From assembly GCA_004297935.1 (NCBI GenBank), contig SCRE01000005.1:124001-188000 (forward strand): a DNA stretch of 64,000 bases, written 5' to 3'. Numbering within the stretch: the stretch's first letter is position 1; every line of letters starts with the position of its first letter. Both the position numbers and the translations under genes were made by a program. The notes under the pieces were generated by a model. That model searched no databases. It was not told the origin of the DNA and saw nothing but the letters and a program-made list of their open reading frames with translations. Of the stretch, positions 33,391-42,218 are shown one piece after another. Source of the DNA: Microbacteriaceae bacterium (GTDB lineage Bacteria; Actinomycetota; Actinomycetes; Actinomycetales; Microbacteriaceae).

Positions 33391-34605
33391 CTAGCCCGTG
33401 CGCGCGGCTGGAAGCCAGACATCCGAACCGAACGGGCGCAAACCCGCCTGGCCGGCATAGCCGAGGTGCCCGAGGCCGAAAATATCTTCGATACTGCGCA
33501 GCAGCGAATAGTGGTTGTACGGCACGCTGCTGGTCGCATCCGCACGCACGAACGGCGACAGGATGAGCGCCCCGATTCTGCCGCCGCCCTTGCCGCCGCC
33601 CGTGGCATGCTTCAGAGCAGCGACCGGACCACCCGGGTATGCCACGTTCGGCCCGGACGGTTCACGACAGCACGCACTGGAATCGCCGTCGGCCTCGTCG
33701 TTGACGATGATGAGCGCACCATCCGCACGGAATGCCGCCGAGGCCGTGATTCGCGGAACCCAGGTGCTCAGCCAGGCGTCCTCTGCGGCCGGCCCTCCTG
33801 GTTGGCCGACACACGTCGCATCATGACCGTCGTTGCACAGGCTGGGTGCGATGAACGAGAAGTTCGCCGTCGTCGCTGCCGAGGCCAGGTCGCCGGTCAG
33901 CTGCGGAAGCGGAACGACATTCTTCGCACAGGCCGGCGTATCGACCACGGATGCGAAGTACAGAAACGGATTGTGCCGCGCGGTGTAGGCATCCCCAGCC
34001 GCGGCTTTCTGTGTGCCGTCTGCCGAAAAAGACCCGAGCGACGGTTTGCCGCAGGTCGCTTGCTCTCGTCCGCTGAGATTGCCCATGTCTTCCAGGTAGC
34101 CTCGCCAGGTCAGGTGTGCGTCGCTGAGCTGGCCGACAAGGGTCGGCGTCCAGGCCGGGTAGACACACCCTGCGGACGCCTTCACCTGGCCGGCGGCGGT
34201 GCGTCGTGGGTTGATCATGTTGCGGTAGTGGCTGCAGTCGAGCTGGATGTCTTTGTTCGGTGCGACGCCGCCGATCATTGCCAGGTAGTTACCCAGACTG
34301 TAATGTGCCGTCGCATAGTACTGACTGAGCAGCGTGCCTTGTTTGCGCAGAGTCTGCGAGAGATACGCGTAGTTCGAACCGGCTCCGTAGGAAAGCGCAT
34401 AAGGCGAATTCTCCAGCACGATCAGGAAAACGTGGTGGATGGCCGACTGAGACTGCGGCACCGGAGTGGCGACGACAGTCTGTGTGTGGGTGGGAGCGGG
34501 CGGCAGAGTCGGTGCGCCCGGGGCATCCGATGAGGTGCAGCCGGTCAACAGCAGCGCGACAACGAGCGAGACCGATGCCGCGATGCGGACGCTCAGGCGG
34601 CGCAT
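33391..34605 (-). CDS. Secreted phosphoesterase-family lipoprotein
   Basis: A 404-residue protein of the phosphoesterase (phospholipase C/acid phosphatase) family. It starts with an RR-containing signal peptide and lipobox 'LLLTGC' (Cys23), so it should be anchored outside the membrane. Family motifs are 'HVFLIVLENSPYALSYG', 'YYATAHYSLGNYLAMIGG', 'NDEADGDSS' and 'NHYSLLRSIEDIFGLGHLGYA'. I chose the ATG at 34605 because it begins the signal peptide; the GTG at 34620 is the alternative. It probably releases phosphate or cleaves phosphodiesters outside the cell. Confidence 0.88.
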   Translation of the reverse strand: MRRLSVRIAASVSLVVALLLTGCTSSDAPGAPTLPPAPTHTQTVVATPVPQSQSAIHHVFLIVLENSPYALSYGAGSNYAYLSQTLRKQGTLLSQYYATAHYSLGNYLAMIGGVAPNKDIQLDCSHYRNMINPRRTAAGQVKASAGCVYPAWTPTLVGQLSDAHLTWRGYLEDMGNLSGREQATCGKPSLGSFSADGTQKAAAGDAYTARHNPFLYFASVVDTPACAKNVVPLPQLTGDLASAATTANFSFIAPSLCNDGHDATCVGQPGGPAAEDAWLSTWVPRITASAAFRADGALIIVNDEADGDSSACCREPSGPNVAYPGGPVAALKHATGGGKGGGRIGALILSPFVRADATSSVPYNHYSLLRSIEDIFGLGHLGYAGQAGLRPFGSDVWLPAARTG

Positions 34606-34672
34606 GCCCGCGTGCCCCACGATCGACCGAGCGGTGCGAAAGACCCGATTCTGCGTTGCCGGAGCCAGGAAT

Positions 34673-35506
34673 TCATGTTCGAATATCCGAGGATGGTCGC
34701 TCGAATCGCTGGAGCGCGGTCACCGAAACGGAGGTGCGCGGATCGCTGGCTGCCCTGGCGGTGGGTTGCGGCAGAACGAGATTCTGGCCTGCGTCGCGAT
34801 CCGGCCAGATCAGTCGCCTCATGTCGACAGACGGCTCGGACCCGATCTGCTGACGCACGCGGGAGCGGAACGCGCTGTACGTATTCATCGCCTCCGCCTG
34901 ATTGCCCGCGGCCAGATAACTCCGGATCAACAGCCGTTCGGCACTCTCGCGCAGCGGTTCGATCGAGAGTGCGAGAGTCGCGGCCTCCGTCGCGGCATTG
35001 TAGAGCCCACGATCGAGGAAGTTCTCCGCCAATGCCTCCGCTGCGTTCAACCGCCGCAAGCGCAAGCGTTCCTGCCAGAACACGATCCAGTCGGTGTAGA
35101 TCCCCGGGAGGAGCTCGGCATCATCCAGCAGCCGCAACGATGCCAGAGAGTACGCCTCCGGCACATCCTCCTCGATCGCTGTGAGACAGTCGCGCACCGC
35201 GGCAAGGTCGACATTCACGCGCGGATCGAGCGAAACGGGATCATGTGTCTCGGACAGCAGTCCCGGGAACTGGTGAACCAGCTGCCAGATGCAGGAGCGC
35301 AGGCTGCCGGCGGCTTGGTCCTGTTGGCTGTCCGGCCACAGGAGTCCCGCAAGGTACGCCCGTGAGCGCCCGCCATGCAACGCAAGGATGCTGAGCAGAT
35401 TCTGCTGACGTGCGCTGACCGTGCGCGGAAGGCCGTTCCAGCACAACATCCAGGCACCCAGCAAGGTCAGGAACCACTGGCCCTGCTCCAACTCCTCACC
35501 GGACAT
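34673..35506 (-). CDS. SARP/AfsR-type regulator with BTAD domain
   Basis: A 277-residue regulator. An OmpR-like DNA-binding domain covers about residues 10-95 ('LSILALHGGRSRAYLAGLLWPD', 'SLRSCIWQLVHQFPG'), followed by a bacterial transcriptional activator domain ('GIYTDWIVFWQERLRLRRLNAAEALAE', 'SAERLLIRSYLAAGNQAEAM'). Such proteins activate secondary-metabolite or cell-surface gene clusters in actinobacteria. It lies 0.8 kb before the polysaccharide locus on the opposite strand and is a candidate activator for it, but no binding repeats were recognised. The start at 35506 is preferred over 35545. Confidence 0.87.
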   Translation of the reverse strand: MSGEELEQGQWFLTLLGAWMLCWNGLPRTVSARQQNLLSILALHGGRSRAYLAGLLWPDSQQDQAAGSLRSCIWQLVHQFPGLLSETHDPVSLDPRVNVDLAAVRDCLTAIEEDVPEAYSLASLRLLDDAELLPGIYTDWIVFWQERLRLRRLNAAEALAENFLDRGLYNAATEAATLALSIEPLRESAERLLIRSYLAAGNQAEAMNTYSAFRSRVRQQIGSEPSVDMRRLIWPDRDAGQNLVLPQPTARAASDPRTSVSVTALQRFERPSSDIRT

Positions 35507-35697
35507 GACTGGCCACCGCCCTAGCGCTCGCCACGCAACAGGCATTTGGGGGGTCGGGATGACGGCCGATACTGCGACGCGAGCACCGTTTGGGTTAAGT
35601 TATCGTCCCGTTCTGACGGCCTGTCAACAGTGAAATGAGAACTGTTCGGTTTTGTTGTCCGGTTTTCGCCGTCCGATTCCGCTGTCCGGCTCGCGCT

Positions 35698-35919
35698 TCA
35701 GGTTGCCCGGGTCCCTGCAACGGCCCAGTCGCGCACGACAGCAAGCAACTGCTCCAGACTGGTGGCATACTGCACGATCGGTTCCCCGGTGACGGCCGAC
35801 TCGAAGGTCAAGCGAGCGCGCAACTTGCCGCAATCGGACGCCGGGGCGATCAGCCGGATGACCATCGTTCCCGCTTGTATCGACTTCGTTGCGGCCGAGG
35901 CCGACTTTGGCATGCTCAT
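35698..35919 (-). CDS. Small hypothetical protein
   Basis: A 73-residue ORF with 'TMVIRLIAPASDCGKLRARLTFE' and 'IVQYATSLEQLLAVVRDWAVAG', a composition that looks like a real small alpha/beta protein. GAAGGTG precedes the ATG at a fair distance. It is upstream of the SARP gene on the same strand. I do not recognise the family. The overlapping plus-strand ORF is less protein-like. Confidence 0.5.
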   Translation of the reverse strand: MSMPKSASAATKSIQAGTMVIRLIAPASDCGKLRARLTFESAVTGEPIVQYATSLEQLLAVVRDWAVAGTRAT

Positions 35920-36302
35920 GTCCGCATCACCTTCGCAGTCGAATTCTCGGCATCAGCATGGCTGAGCGTATGGCCAACCACAAGGGATCTCAAGGGCATC
36001 CGACGCGTGGATATTGTCGCGGTAATACACGGATCACGGCCGTCCAACGCGGCAATGACGCGGCAACGACGCGGTCGTGATGCCGCGGTGACGAAGGCGT
36101 GATGCGGCGATCGCACCGCGGCGACGCCGTGATCACGGTGCTCTCACGCGGAGCTAACGGAGTCGCAACGCGTTGGGATGTTGACTGAGCTTTCGAACAC
36201 GTGGATCGTGCCGGCGATCGGGCGTTGCTCCCGCCGGTGCGATGCGGTTCAGGTACTGCCGAAGACACCGCATGCCGGCTGGCAAGAAGGGGGTCGCTGT
36301 CG
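35920..36302. other. Gene-poor stretch before the polysaccharide locus
   Basis: This 383-base gap has no convincing coding region. It contains runs of 'cggcaatgacgcggcaacgacgcggtcgtgatgcc' type near-repeats (gacgcgg units about 13 bases apart around 36055-36080). It is likely to hold the promoter of the downstream locus, but no clear -35/-10 pair was seen. Confidence 0.5.
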
Positions 36303-37133
36303 ATGTCCATTCCGAACCTGGGTTCCGTCGATACGGCGGCTGGGCCGTCCGTGAGCGTGGTGATACCAACACTCAACGAAGCGAGGAACCTGCCGTGGGT
36401 GATCCGGCGCATCCCCGATTACGTCGATGAGGTCGTTCTCGTCGATGGCCGCTCGAGCGATCACACGGCTGACGTCGCACGCGCGCTGCGGCCGGATGTC
36501 GTGGTGGTCACCGAGTTGCACCCGGGCAAGGGCGCGGCGATTCGCGCGGGATTCTCTGAGGCGAGCGGCGAGATCCTCGTGATGTTGGATGCAGACGGCA
36601 GCATGGACCCGCAGGAAATCGGCTGGTTCGTGTCGCCGTTGCAGTATGACTTCGACTTCGTCAAAGGTTCCCGCTATGTCACGGGTGGCGGTTCAGAAGA
36701 CCTCACTCGCATGCGTGACGTCGGCAATAGGGCGCTGACCGCTCTGACCAACACCGTTTTCCACAGCAACTTCTCTGACCTCTGCTATGGCTATATCGCC
36801 CTGCGGCGTGAGTGCGTCGACGTTCTCGACCTCAGATCCGACGGCTTCGAGATCGAGACGGAACTGGTGGTGCACGCCGTGCTCGCCGGGCTGCGGATCG
36901 CGGAAGTTCCGAGCACCGAACTGTGCAGGATCTCCGGCCTGTCGAACTTGCACGCGGTGCGTGACGGCCTGCGGGTGGTGCGCATGCTCGGGCGAGCGTG
37001 GGCCAGTTGGGCGGCACCCAGTGGCGGTGCGCGCCCCGAGGCCGTGCGCAGGGTGCCGTACCGCTACCCGCAGCCGCGATACCCGCACGTTCCGACCGAG
37101 CCGGACACGCTCCTGCATCCGCGGGTGGTTTGA
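36303..37133 (+). CDS. Family 2 glycosyltransferase (dolichol-phosphate-mannose synthase-like)
   Basis: A 276-residue GT-A enzyme. 'VSVVIPTLNEARNLPWVIRRIP', 'EVVLVDGRSSDHTADVA', 'GKGAAIRAGF' and the metal motif 'VMLDADGSMDP' define the family; no membrane helices follow. It probably transfers a sugar from a nucleotide donor to a lipid carrier. The ATG at 36303 has AAGGGGG upstream. It opens a run of nine plus-strand genes with little or no spacing that looks like one surface-polysaccharide operon. Confidence 0.92.
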   Translation: MSIPNLGSVDTAAGPSVSVVIPTLNEARNLPWVIRRIPDYVDEVVLVDGRSSDHTADVARALRPDVVVVTELHPGKGAAIRAGFSEASGEILVMLDADGSMDPQEIGWFVSPLQYDFDFVKGSRYVTGGGSEDLTRMRDVGNRALTALTNTVFHSNFSDLCYGYIALRRECVDVLDLRSDGFEIETELVVHAVLAGLRIAEVPSTELCRISGLSNLHAVRDGLRVVRMLGRAWASWAAPSGGARPEAVRRVPYRYPQPRYPHVPTEPDTLLHPRVV

Positions 37134-38141
37134 ATGTTCGCGCCGAACACCGGGTGTGCGCTGAGCGTGGTGATCTGCGCCTACAGCGATTCTCGTTGGG
37201 CCGAGATGCTCGCAGCCGTCGATTCGATATACAGTCAAACGCGGCCCGCCCACGATGTCATCGTGGTCGTCGATCACAACCCTGCACTCAAAGTGCGCCT
37301 GGCGGATGCGCTGCCGGATGTCACCGTTCTGGAGAATGCCGACCGACGCGGACTGTCGGGAGCACGCAACACGGGCGTGCGGGCCGCCACCGGCGACGTC
37401 GTGGCCTTTCTCGACGATGACGCGGCTGCAGCCCCGGATTGGCTGGAACAGCTGAACGGGGTATTCGACGATCCCGACGTGATCGCCGTCGGCGGGCGGA
37501 TCGAACCGTTGTGGGAGAAGTCACGCCCCGCCCACTTCGCCGAGGAGCTGGATTGGATCGTCGGGTGCACCTACCGTGGCATGCCGAAAGTGGCTGCCGA
37601 GGTGCGCAACGTGATCGGGGCCAACATGGCGTTTCGCCGAGCTGTGCTCGAGCGCGTCGGCGGGTTCGACACCGCCATGGGCCGAGTGGGCACCCTGCCG
37701 GTCGGCTGCGAGGAGACCGAGCTGTGCATCCGCGCGAGCATCCAACTCCCGTCGAGTCGGATCGTGTACGAGCCGGCCGCCGTCGTCAGCCATCATGTTC
37801 CGGCCGCGCGCGGCTCCGTACATTACATGCTCGCACGCGCCTGGTCGGAGGGCATCTCGAAGGCGCGAGTCGCGCGCCTCGTCGGACGTCGACGGGCACT
37901 GCATTCCGAGCGTCACTACGCCCGGGTCGTCTTACCCCGGGCGTTCGTCGCCGGCCTACGGGACTGGCGCCGTCGTGACGGCTCCGGGTTGCGGCGCAGC
38001 GCGATGGTGCTCGCGGTGTTGACGACGACGACCGCCGGATACGCGCGAGGGCGGCTGTCATTCACCGTCCCGTCGCTCGCCAAGCCATCCAGAGCCCTAC
38101 CGGGCGCAAACGCTGGGGGTGAGTTTGATCATGCGACGTAA
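37134..38141 (+). CDS. Family 2 glycosyltransferase
   Basis: A 335-residue GT-A enzyme starting immediately after the previous stop. 'SVVICAYSDSRWAEMLAAVDS', 'RGLSGARNTGVRAATGDVVAFLDDDA' and 'NVIGANMAFRRAVLERVGGFD' are typical of GT2 enzymes that build exopolysaccharide repeat units. The C-terminal part has a basic amphipathic stretch that may touch the membrane. Donor and acceptor are unknown. Confidence 0.92.
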   Translation: MFAPNTGCALSVVICAYSDSRWAEMLAAVDSIYSQTRPAHDVIVVVDHNPALKVRLADALPDVTVLENADRRGLSGARNTGVRAATGDVVAFLDDDAAAAPDWLEQLNGVFDDPDVIAVGGRIEPLWEKSRPAHFAEELDWIVGCTYRGMPKVAAEVRNVIGANMAFRRAVLERVGGFDTAMGRVGTLPVGCEETELCIRASIQLPSSRIVYEPAAVVSHHVPAARGSVHYMLARAWSEGISKARVARLVGRRRALHSERHYARVVLPRAFVAGLRDWRRRDGSGLRRSAMVLAVLTTTTAGYARGRLSFTVPSLAKPSRALPGANAGGEFDHAT

Positions 38142-38868
38142 TGCAGTGATCGGATGCGCGATCGCCGTGCTGACGGTGATCGCGAGCCTGTCATGGTCCG
38201 GCGCGGCGTTAGCCGATGTGCCCGTCTGCCAGCCGGCCACCCCGACACCGACGGACACATTTCCCGGCACGGTGACGGTTGCGGACAACTTCGAATCGGG
38301 CAGCCTGTCGTCCGCATACACGGTGCTGACGGCCGGCACGGGAACGGCGTACGTCTCCTCTGCCACCGCGTACTCCGGCAGCTGCGCCGCGTACCTGCAT
38401 GTGACCGCGGACTCGAACTCGCTGGCGGACTTCTCCGTCCCATTGGCTTCCGGGGCTACCGCGGTCTACGCGGACGCGTGGTTCGACATCACCGTCTCGG
38501 GTGAAATCGGCAACGACGTCCCGTACTTCCGGTTCTTTCAAGGCAGCACCCGTTACGTCGACATCTACCGGTACAACAACAACGGCCAGCTGTGGCTCCG
38601 GGTGCTGACTCCGACCGGCAACAGCTACACACGGCTTCGCTGGCAGACCATTCCTCTGGGCACTTGGCACCACCTGGCCATGTATGTGTTGCCGAACGGT
38701 GCCAGCAGCACGGTGCAGGTCTGGTACGACGGCACGCTGGCGTACTCGAATACGCAGGTGAACACGATCGCGACCGCGATCGACAGGGTGCAGCTCGGTG
38801 CGGAGCACTACCGTCAAATGGGCGACAGCTACATCGACGATCTGATCGTCAGGAGCGTGCTGCCGTGA
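38131..38868 (+). CDS. Secreted LamG/concanavalin-like beta-sandwich protein
   Basis: A 245-residue exported protein. A signal peptide ('MRRNAVIGCAIAVLTVIASLSW...ALA') is followed by a single beta-sandwich domain with 'DNFESGSLSSAYTVLTAGTG', 'LGTWHHLAMYVLPNG' and 'QVWYDGTLAYSNTQVN', as in LamG-like sugar-binding or polysaccharide lyase-like folds. No catalytic residues are evident. The ATG at 38131 follows GGGGGTGAG and overlaps the preceding gene. It may bind the polymer made by this locus. The specific family is not certain. Confidence 0.75.
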   Translation: MRRNAVIGCAIAVLTVIASLSWSGAALADVPVCQPATPTPTDTFPGTVTVADNFESGSLSSAYTVLTAGTGTAYVSSATAYSGSCAAYLHVTADSNSLADFSVPLASGATAVYADAWFDITVSGEIGNDVPYFRFFQGSTRYVDIYRYNNNGQLWLRVLTPTGNSYTRLRWQTIPLGTWHHLAMYVLPNGASSTVQVWYDGTLAYSNTQVNTIATAIDRVQLGAEHYRQMGDSYIDDLIVRSVLP

Positions 38869-40010
38869 GCGTCGCGGCGGTCGCGGCATCCGATCGCGAG
38901 TTGGCGCACGGCGGCACTGTCTTCGACATCCACGGCATGGTCGCCGTGCGTGTCGAGGAGGGAACCCCCGGCGCGGCGCAGCTGCGCGACATGCTGGGTC
39001 CGTTTCTCGGCGAATCGCAGGCTGCGCTTCAGATCCGGGTGCGCGGGCCACAGCCGCCGCCTCCGGAGCAGTCGACGGCGGAAGACGTGTACCGGTTCAC
39101 CATGGACTCGCTCACCCTTCCGCGCGATCGCGTGACGATCGTCCGCAGCATCGACGGATTCCGAGTCGAGGGCGCAGGCGAGCTGCTGACCGCCGTCATC
39201 CCGGTGCTCGATCGGTTGTGCGTGATGCAGGGGGCGGCGATGGTGCACGCCGCCATCGTCGACTACCGCGGTGCCGGAGTGCTGATGCCGGCGTGGGGTG
39301 GTGTCGGAAAGACCAGCACGATCGCCAAACTCGTCGCACTCCCGGGGGTTCGCTTTTTGGCCGACGACTGGGGGTTCCTGCGCGGTGATGGGACGCTGCT
39401 CGGCTATGCCAAGCCGTTATTCATCAAACCGCATCACCGTGAGATCTATCCGCAATTGTTCGTAGGGTTGCGCAAGCCGCTGGCGCCGGGAAGGTTGATT
39501 GCGCCGCTGTCCAGACTCGCAACAGCGGTGCATCCGGTCATTGTGCGATATCCGCGGGCGGCGGCGTTCACACGACGCTGGTCGCCGGAGCACCGCATGG
39601 TGGCGCCTGCGGAGGTGTTCGGGCGTGAGAACATCGGGGCGAGCGTGCCCGTCAGACTTGCGGTGTTCTTGGAGCGGTTCGACGCGGATGACGCCTCGCT
39701 GCACACCTGCCCGCACGAGTGGATGGCATCCCGAATGGTCGGGAACTTCCACACCGAGTTGCCGCTGGTTTCGCGCCGCCTCATTGAAGCACTCGGTTCT
39801 ACCGGGCTCGTGCCGCTCGACCGGCACTTCGGCGAGAAGACGGCAAACGTCGCGCGGGCGTTGCACGATGTGCCATGCATGGTGCTGCGTCTTCCGGTCG
39901 CGTGGTCAGCCGACCGGGCATCCGACCACATCGCCGGAGTCGTCTCGACCCTGGTCGGCGGCCTTGAGCGAACGGGGGATGAGGGGGTCGTTTCCGATGC
40001 GCCCGATTGA
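38865..40010 (+). CDS. HPr-kinase-like P-loop protein in a polysaccharide locus
   Basis: A 381-residue protein. 'MVHAAIVDYRGAGVLMPAWGGVGKTSTIAKL' contains a Walker A loop at about residues 143-151, followed by 'VRFLADDWGFL' (acidic motif at 164-169) and 'PKPHHREIYP'-like positively charged loop 'FIKPHHREI'. This arrangement resembles the HprK-related kinases found in lasso-peptide and polysaccharide clusters rather than the true HPr kinase of sugar regulation. The GTG start overlaps the previous stop. Its substrate in this setting is unknown; a sugar, lipid or protein target is possible. Confidence 0.75.
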   Translation: MSVAAVAASDRELAHGGTVFDIHGMVAVRVEEGTPGAAQLRDMLGPFLGESQAALQIRVRGPQPPPPEQSTAEDVYRFTMDSLTLPRDRVTIVRSIDGFRVEGAGELLTAVIPVLDRLCVMQGAAMVHAAIVDYRGAGVLMPAWGGVGKTSTIAKLVALPGVRFLADDWGFLRGDGTLLGYAKPLFIKPHHREIYPQLFVGLRKPLAPGRLIAPLSRLATAVHPVIVRYPRAAAFTRRWSPEHRMVAPAEVFGRENIGASVPVRLAVFLERFDADDASLHTCPHEWMASRMVGNFHTELPLVSRRLIEALGSTGLVPLDRHFGEKTANVARALHDVPCMVLRLPVAWSADRASDHIAGVVSTLVGGLERTGDEGVVSDAPD

Positions 40011-40818
40011 GATCTCCGTGATCATTCCCGCTCGCAACGCCGCACAGTGGCTCGGCGAGTGTCTTCGATCGGTCGCCGCCCAGAATGTCGCCGAAGTGAT
40101 CGTGGTGGACGGATGCTCCACCGACGCCACGGCCGAGATCGCGCTCTCTCTCGGCGCACGAGTGTTCTCGGACGAGGGCGCCGGATTGCCTGCCGCGCGG
40201 ATGCTGGGGGTGCGGGCCGCGCGTTTCCCGATCGTCGCTCTGATCGATGCGGACGTCGTTCTGCCACCCGGCGCGCTCGCGCGCCTGCTTGCGGAGTTCG
40301 TCGGCGGCGAGTACGACGGCCTTCAGTTCGGGCTGGTCAGCGAGTCGGACGGGCCGGGGTACTGGGGTGGCGCCCTCGCCTGGCATCACAATCACAGCCG
40401 GGTGCGATCCTGGTTCGGCGTGTCCGCCACCCTGATTCGGCGCGAGGTGCTATTGCGGATCGGCTTCGACGACCGATTCCGTTCCGGAGAGGACATTGAA
40501 TTGCGACTGCGGCTGGAGGCCGCGGGCTGTCATCTCGGCGTCTCCACCGACACTGTCGTCCGGCATCGATTCACCGACAGCTTCGACTCTGCGCGCGATC
40601 AGTGGCTGCAAGACGGTGCGGGGCTCGCCCGGACCGCTCATGAGCATCCGTATCGAGCAGTGTGGCTTGTGCTCCTGCCACTGCTCGCGACCGGGCGCGG
40701 TATCGGCCTCGCCCTCGTGCGCGCGCCGCAGTATCTGCCGTACTGGCTGGGATTCCTGCTCTACAACTACCGCGCGATGATCGGCCAATTGATCCGCTCC
40801 GATCTCGCAAAGCCATGA
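39997..40818 (+). CDS. Family 2 glycosyltransferase
   Basis: A 273-residue GT-A enzyme. 'EISVIIPARNAAQWLGECLRSV', 'VIVVDGCSTDATAEIA', 'LPAARMLGVRAARFPIVALIDADV' and 'FRSGEDIELRLRLEAAG' identify the family. A hydrophobic C-terminal segment ('YRAVWLVLLPLLATGRGIGLAL') suggests membrane contact. It starts 14 bases inside the kinase-like gene, with GAGGGGG before the ATG. Confidence 0.92.
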   Translation: MRPIEISVIIPARNAAQWLGECLRSVAAQNVAEVIVVDGCSTDATAEIALSLGARVFSDEGAGLPAARMLGVRAARFPIVALIDADVVLPPGALARLLAEFVGGEYDGLQFGLVSESDGPGYWGGALAWHHNHSRVRSWFGVSATLIRREVLLRIGFDDRFRSGEDIELRLRLEAAGCHLGVSTDTVVRHRFTDSFDSARDQWLQDGAGLARTAHEHPYRAVWLVLLPLLATGRGIGLALVRAPQYLPYWLGFLLYNYRAMIGQLIRSDLAKP

Positions 40819-42218
40819 CCGGGCTCCTGTCGCGCGTGCGCCCCGGCCGTCTCCTGAGCTTTCGCTCGGGAGGCTTGTCTCTTACCGGCAACGCCGCCTG
40901 GCTGGCCGCGGCTCGCGTTGCACCGATGCTCACCGGGTTCATCTTCTGGGCGCTCGCGGCCCTCATGCTGGCACCGGCACAATTGGGGCTCGGGTCCGCG
41001 GTCGTCTCCTCGTCGTTGCTCACTGTTCAATTGGGGCAACTGGGGGTCGGCCCTGCGACGTTGACCGTGCTTCCGGCCCGTCCGGGCGACAACCGGAGAC
41101 TGATTGCGACCGGGCTGCTCACCGTTTCCGTTGCCGCAGCGGCGGTCGCGGGCGGTCTCATCGTGGTCACGCGCGTGATGGGGCAGGGGGTCGGCACCGC
41201 CTGGAGCGATCCGACCGTGATGGTGACCTTCGTTGCGGCAGCGGTGCTCTCGGCGGATGCCTACCAGCTCGATCACATCGCTGTCGCGCAGGCGCGAGCG
41301 GATCGCGCACTCGTGCGCAGCATCGCCCAGGGCGTCGTGCAGCTCGGCGCCCTCGTCGGGTGGGTGGTCATGGGGAATCGCAGCCTGACCGCGATCATCG
41401 CTGCGGTGGCTGTGGGCGCCGCAGCCAGCGTCGTGCTCGGCGGGTATCAGCTGTGGCGGCTCGGCATCCGACCAGACTGGCGCCGCGGTGCACGGCTCGG
41501 AGAGGCTGCACGACTGTTGCGTATCGGCCTACCGAATCACGCGCTCGTTCTCGCAGACCGCGCGCCCGGCTACCTGTTGCCCATTGTCGTCGCCGCTGTG
41601 TTGTCGCCGGCCGCCGCGGCATCCTGGTACATCGTCTGGATGCTTGCCGCCGCTGTCTTCTTCGTGCCGCAATCTGCGGGGTACTCCCTGCAGGCGGCGC
41701 TCGCGGCAGGCCTGTCGGCGCCGGCGCAGCCCGGGGCGGCGCAGACGGTGAAACCGGGTGCGGAAGCGGATGCTGCTCGGGATCTGCTGAGAAGAGCGTT
41801 GCGGGTGAGCTTGGTCTTGACGGCGATTGCAGGAGTGGTGCTCGTGCTCGCCGGACCGCTCCTGTTACGGCTGCTCGGCCCTGCGTACGCGAACGCATGG
41901 CTGTTGCTGCCGCTGCTCACCCCCGCGCTGATCGCCTGCTCGATAACACAGGTGTACTACGGGGTGTGCCGTGCGCGCGGCCGTCTGGCCGAGGCCACCG
42001 GCGTTGCGGTGCTGGGCGGCCTCATCGCGGTCGCGCCGGCGGCGCTCGTGCTGACGGCCGGGGACGGGCTGATCGGCGTCTGCGTGCTGTGGCTGATTGC
42101 GCAGTCGGTCGCCGCAGCGGTCGCGGGCGTCAGACTCTGGCTGCTCACGCGCGCACGGTTCGACCGGCACCACACGGTTGCTGCGGTGGGTAGCAGCGAA
42201 ATCGGGCGAGCGCGATGA
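40815..42218 (+). CDS. Polysaccharide flippase (MOP/Wzx-like membrane protein)
   Basis: A 467-residue membrane protein with about 12-14 helices. The length, the helix pattern and the paired hydrophobic blocks with short charged loops fit the oligosaccharide flippase family, which moves lipid-linked repeat units across the membrane. 'GNAAWLAAARVAPMLTGFIFWALAALMLAP' opens the first helix pair. It is coupled to its neighbours by ATGA overlaps on both sides. Confidence 0.8.
   Translation: MTGLLSRVRPGRLLSFRSGGLSLTGNAAWLAAARVAPMLTGFIFWALAALMLAPAQLGLGSAVVSSSLLTVQLGQLGVGPATLTVLPARPGDNRRLIATGLLTVSVAAAAVAGGLIVVTRVMGQGVGTAWSDPTVMVTFVAAAVLSADAYQLDHIAVAQARADRALVRSIAQGVVQLGALVGWVVMGNRSLTAIIAAVAVGAAASVVLGGYQLWRLGIRPDWRRGARLGEAARLLRIGLPNHALVLADRAPGYLLPIVVAAVLSPAAAASWYIVWMLAAAVFFVPQSAGYSLQAALAAGLSAPAQPGAAQTVKPGAEADAARDLLRRALRVSLVLTAIAGVVLVLAGPLLLRLLGPAYANAWLLLPLLTPALIACSITQVYYGVCRARGRLAEATGVAVLGGLIAVAPAALVLTAGDGLIGVCVLWLIAQSVAAAVAGVRLWLLTRARFDRHHTVAAVGSSEIGRAR

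Noticed and set aside
35635-36102. Plus-strand 155-residue ORF
   Set aside because: Its composition is irregular and it overlaps a more protein-like small ORF on the other strand; no ribosome site was seen.
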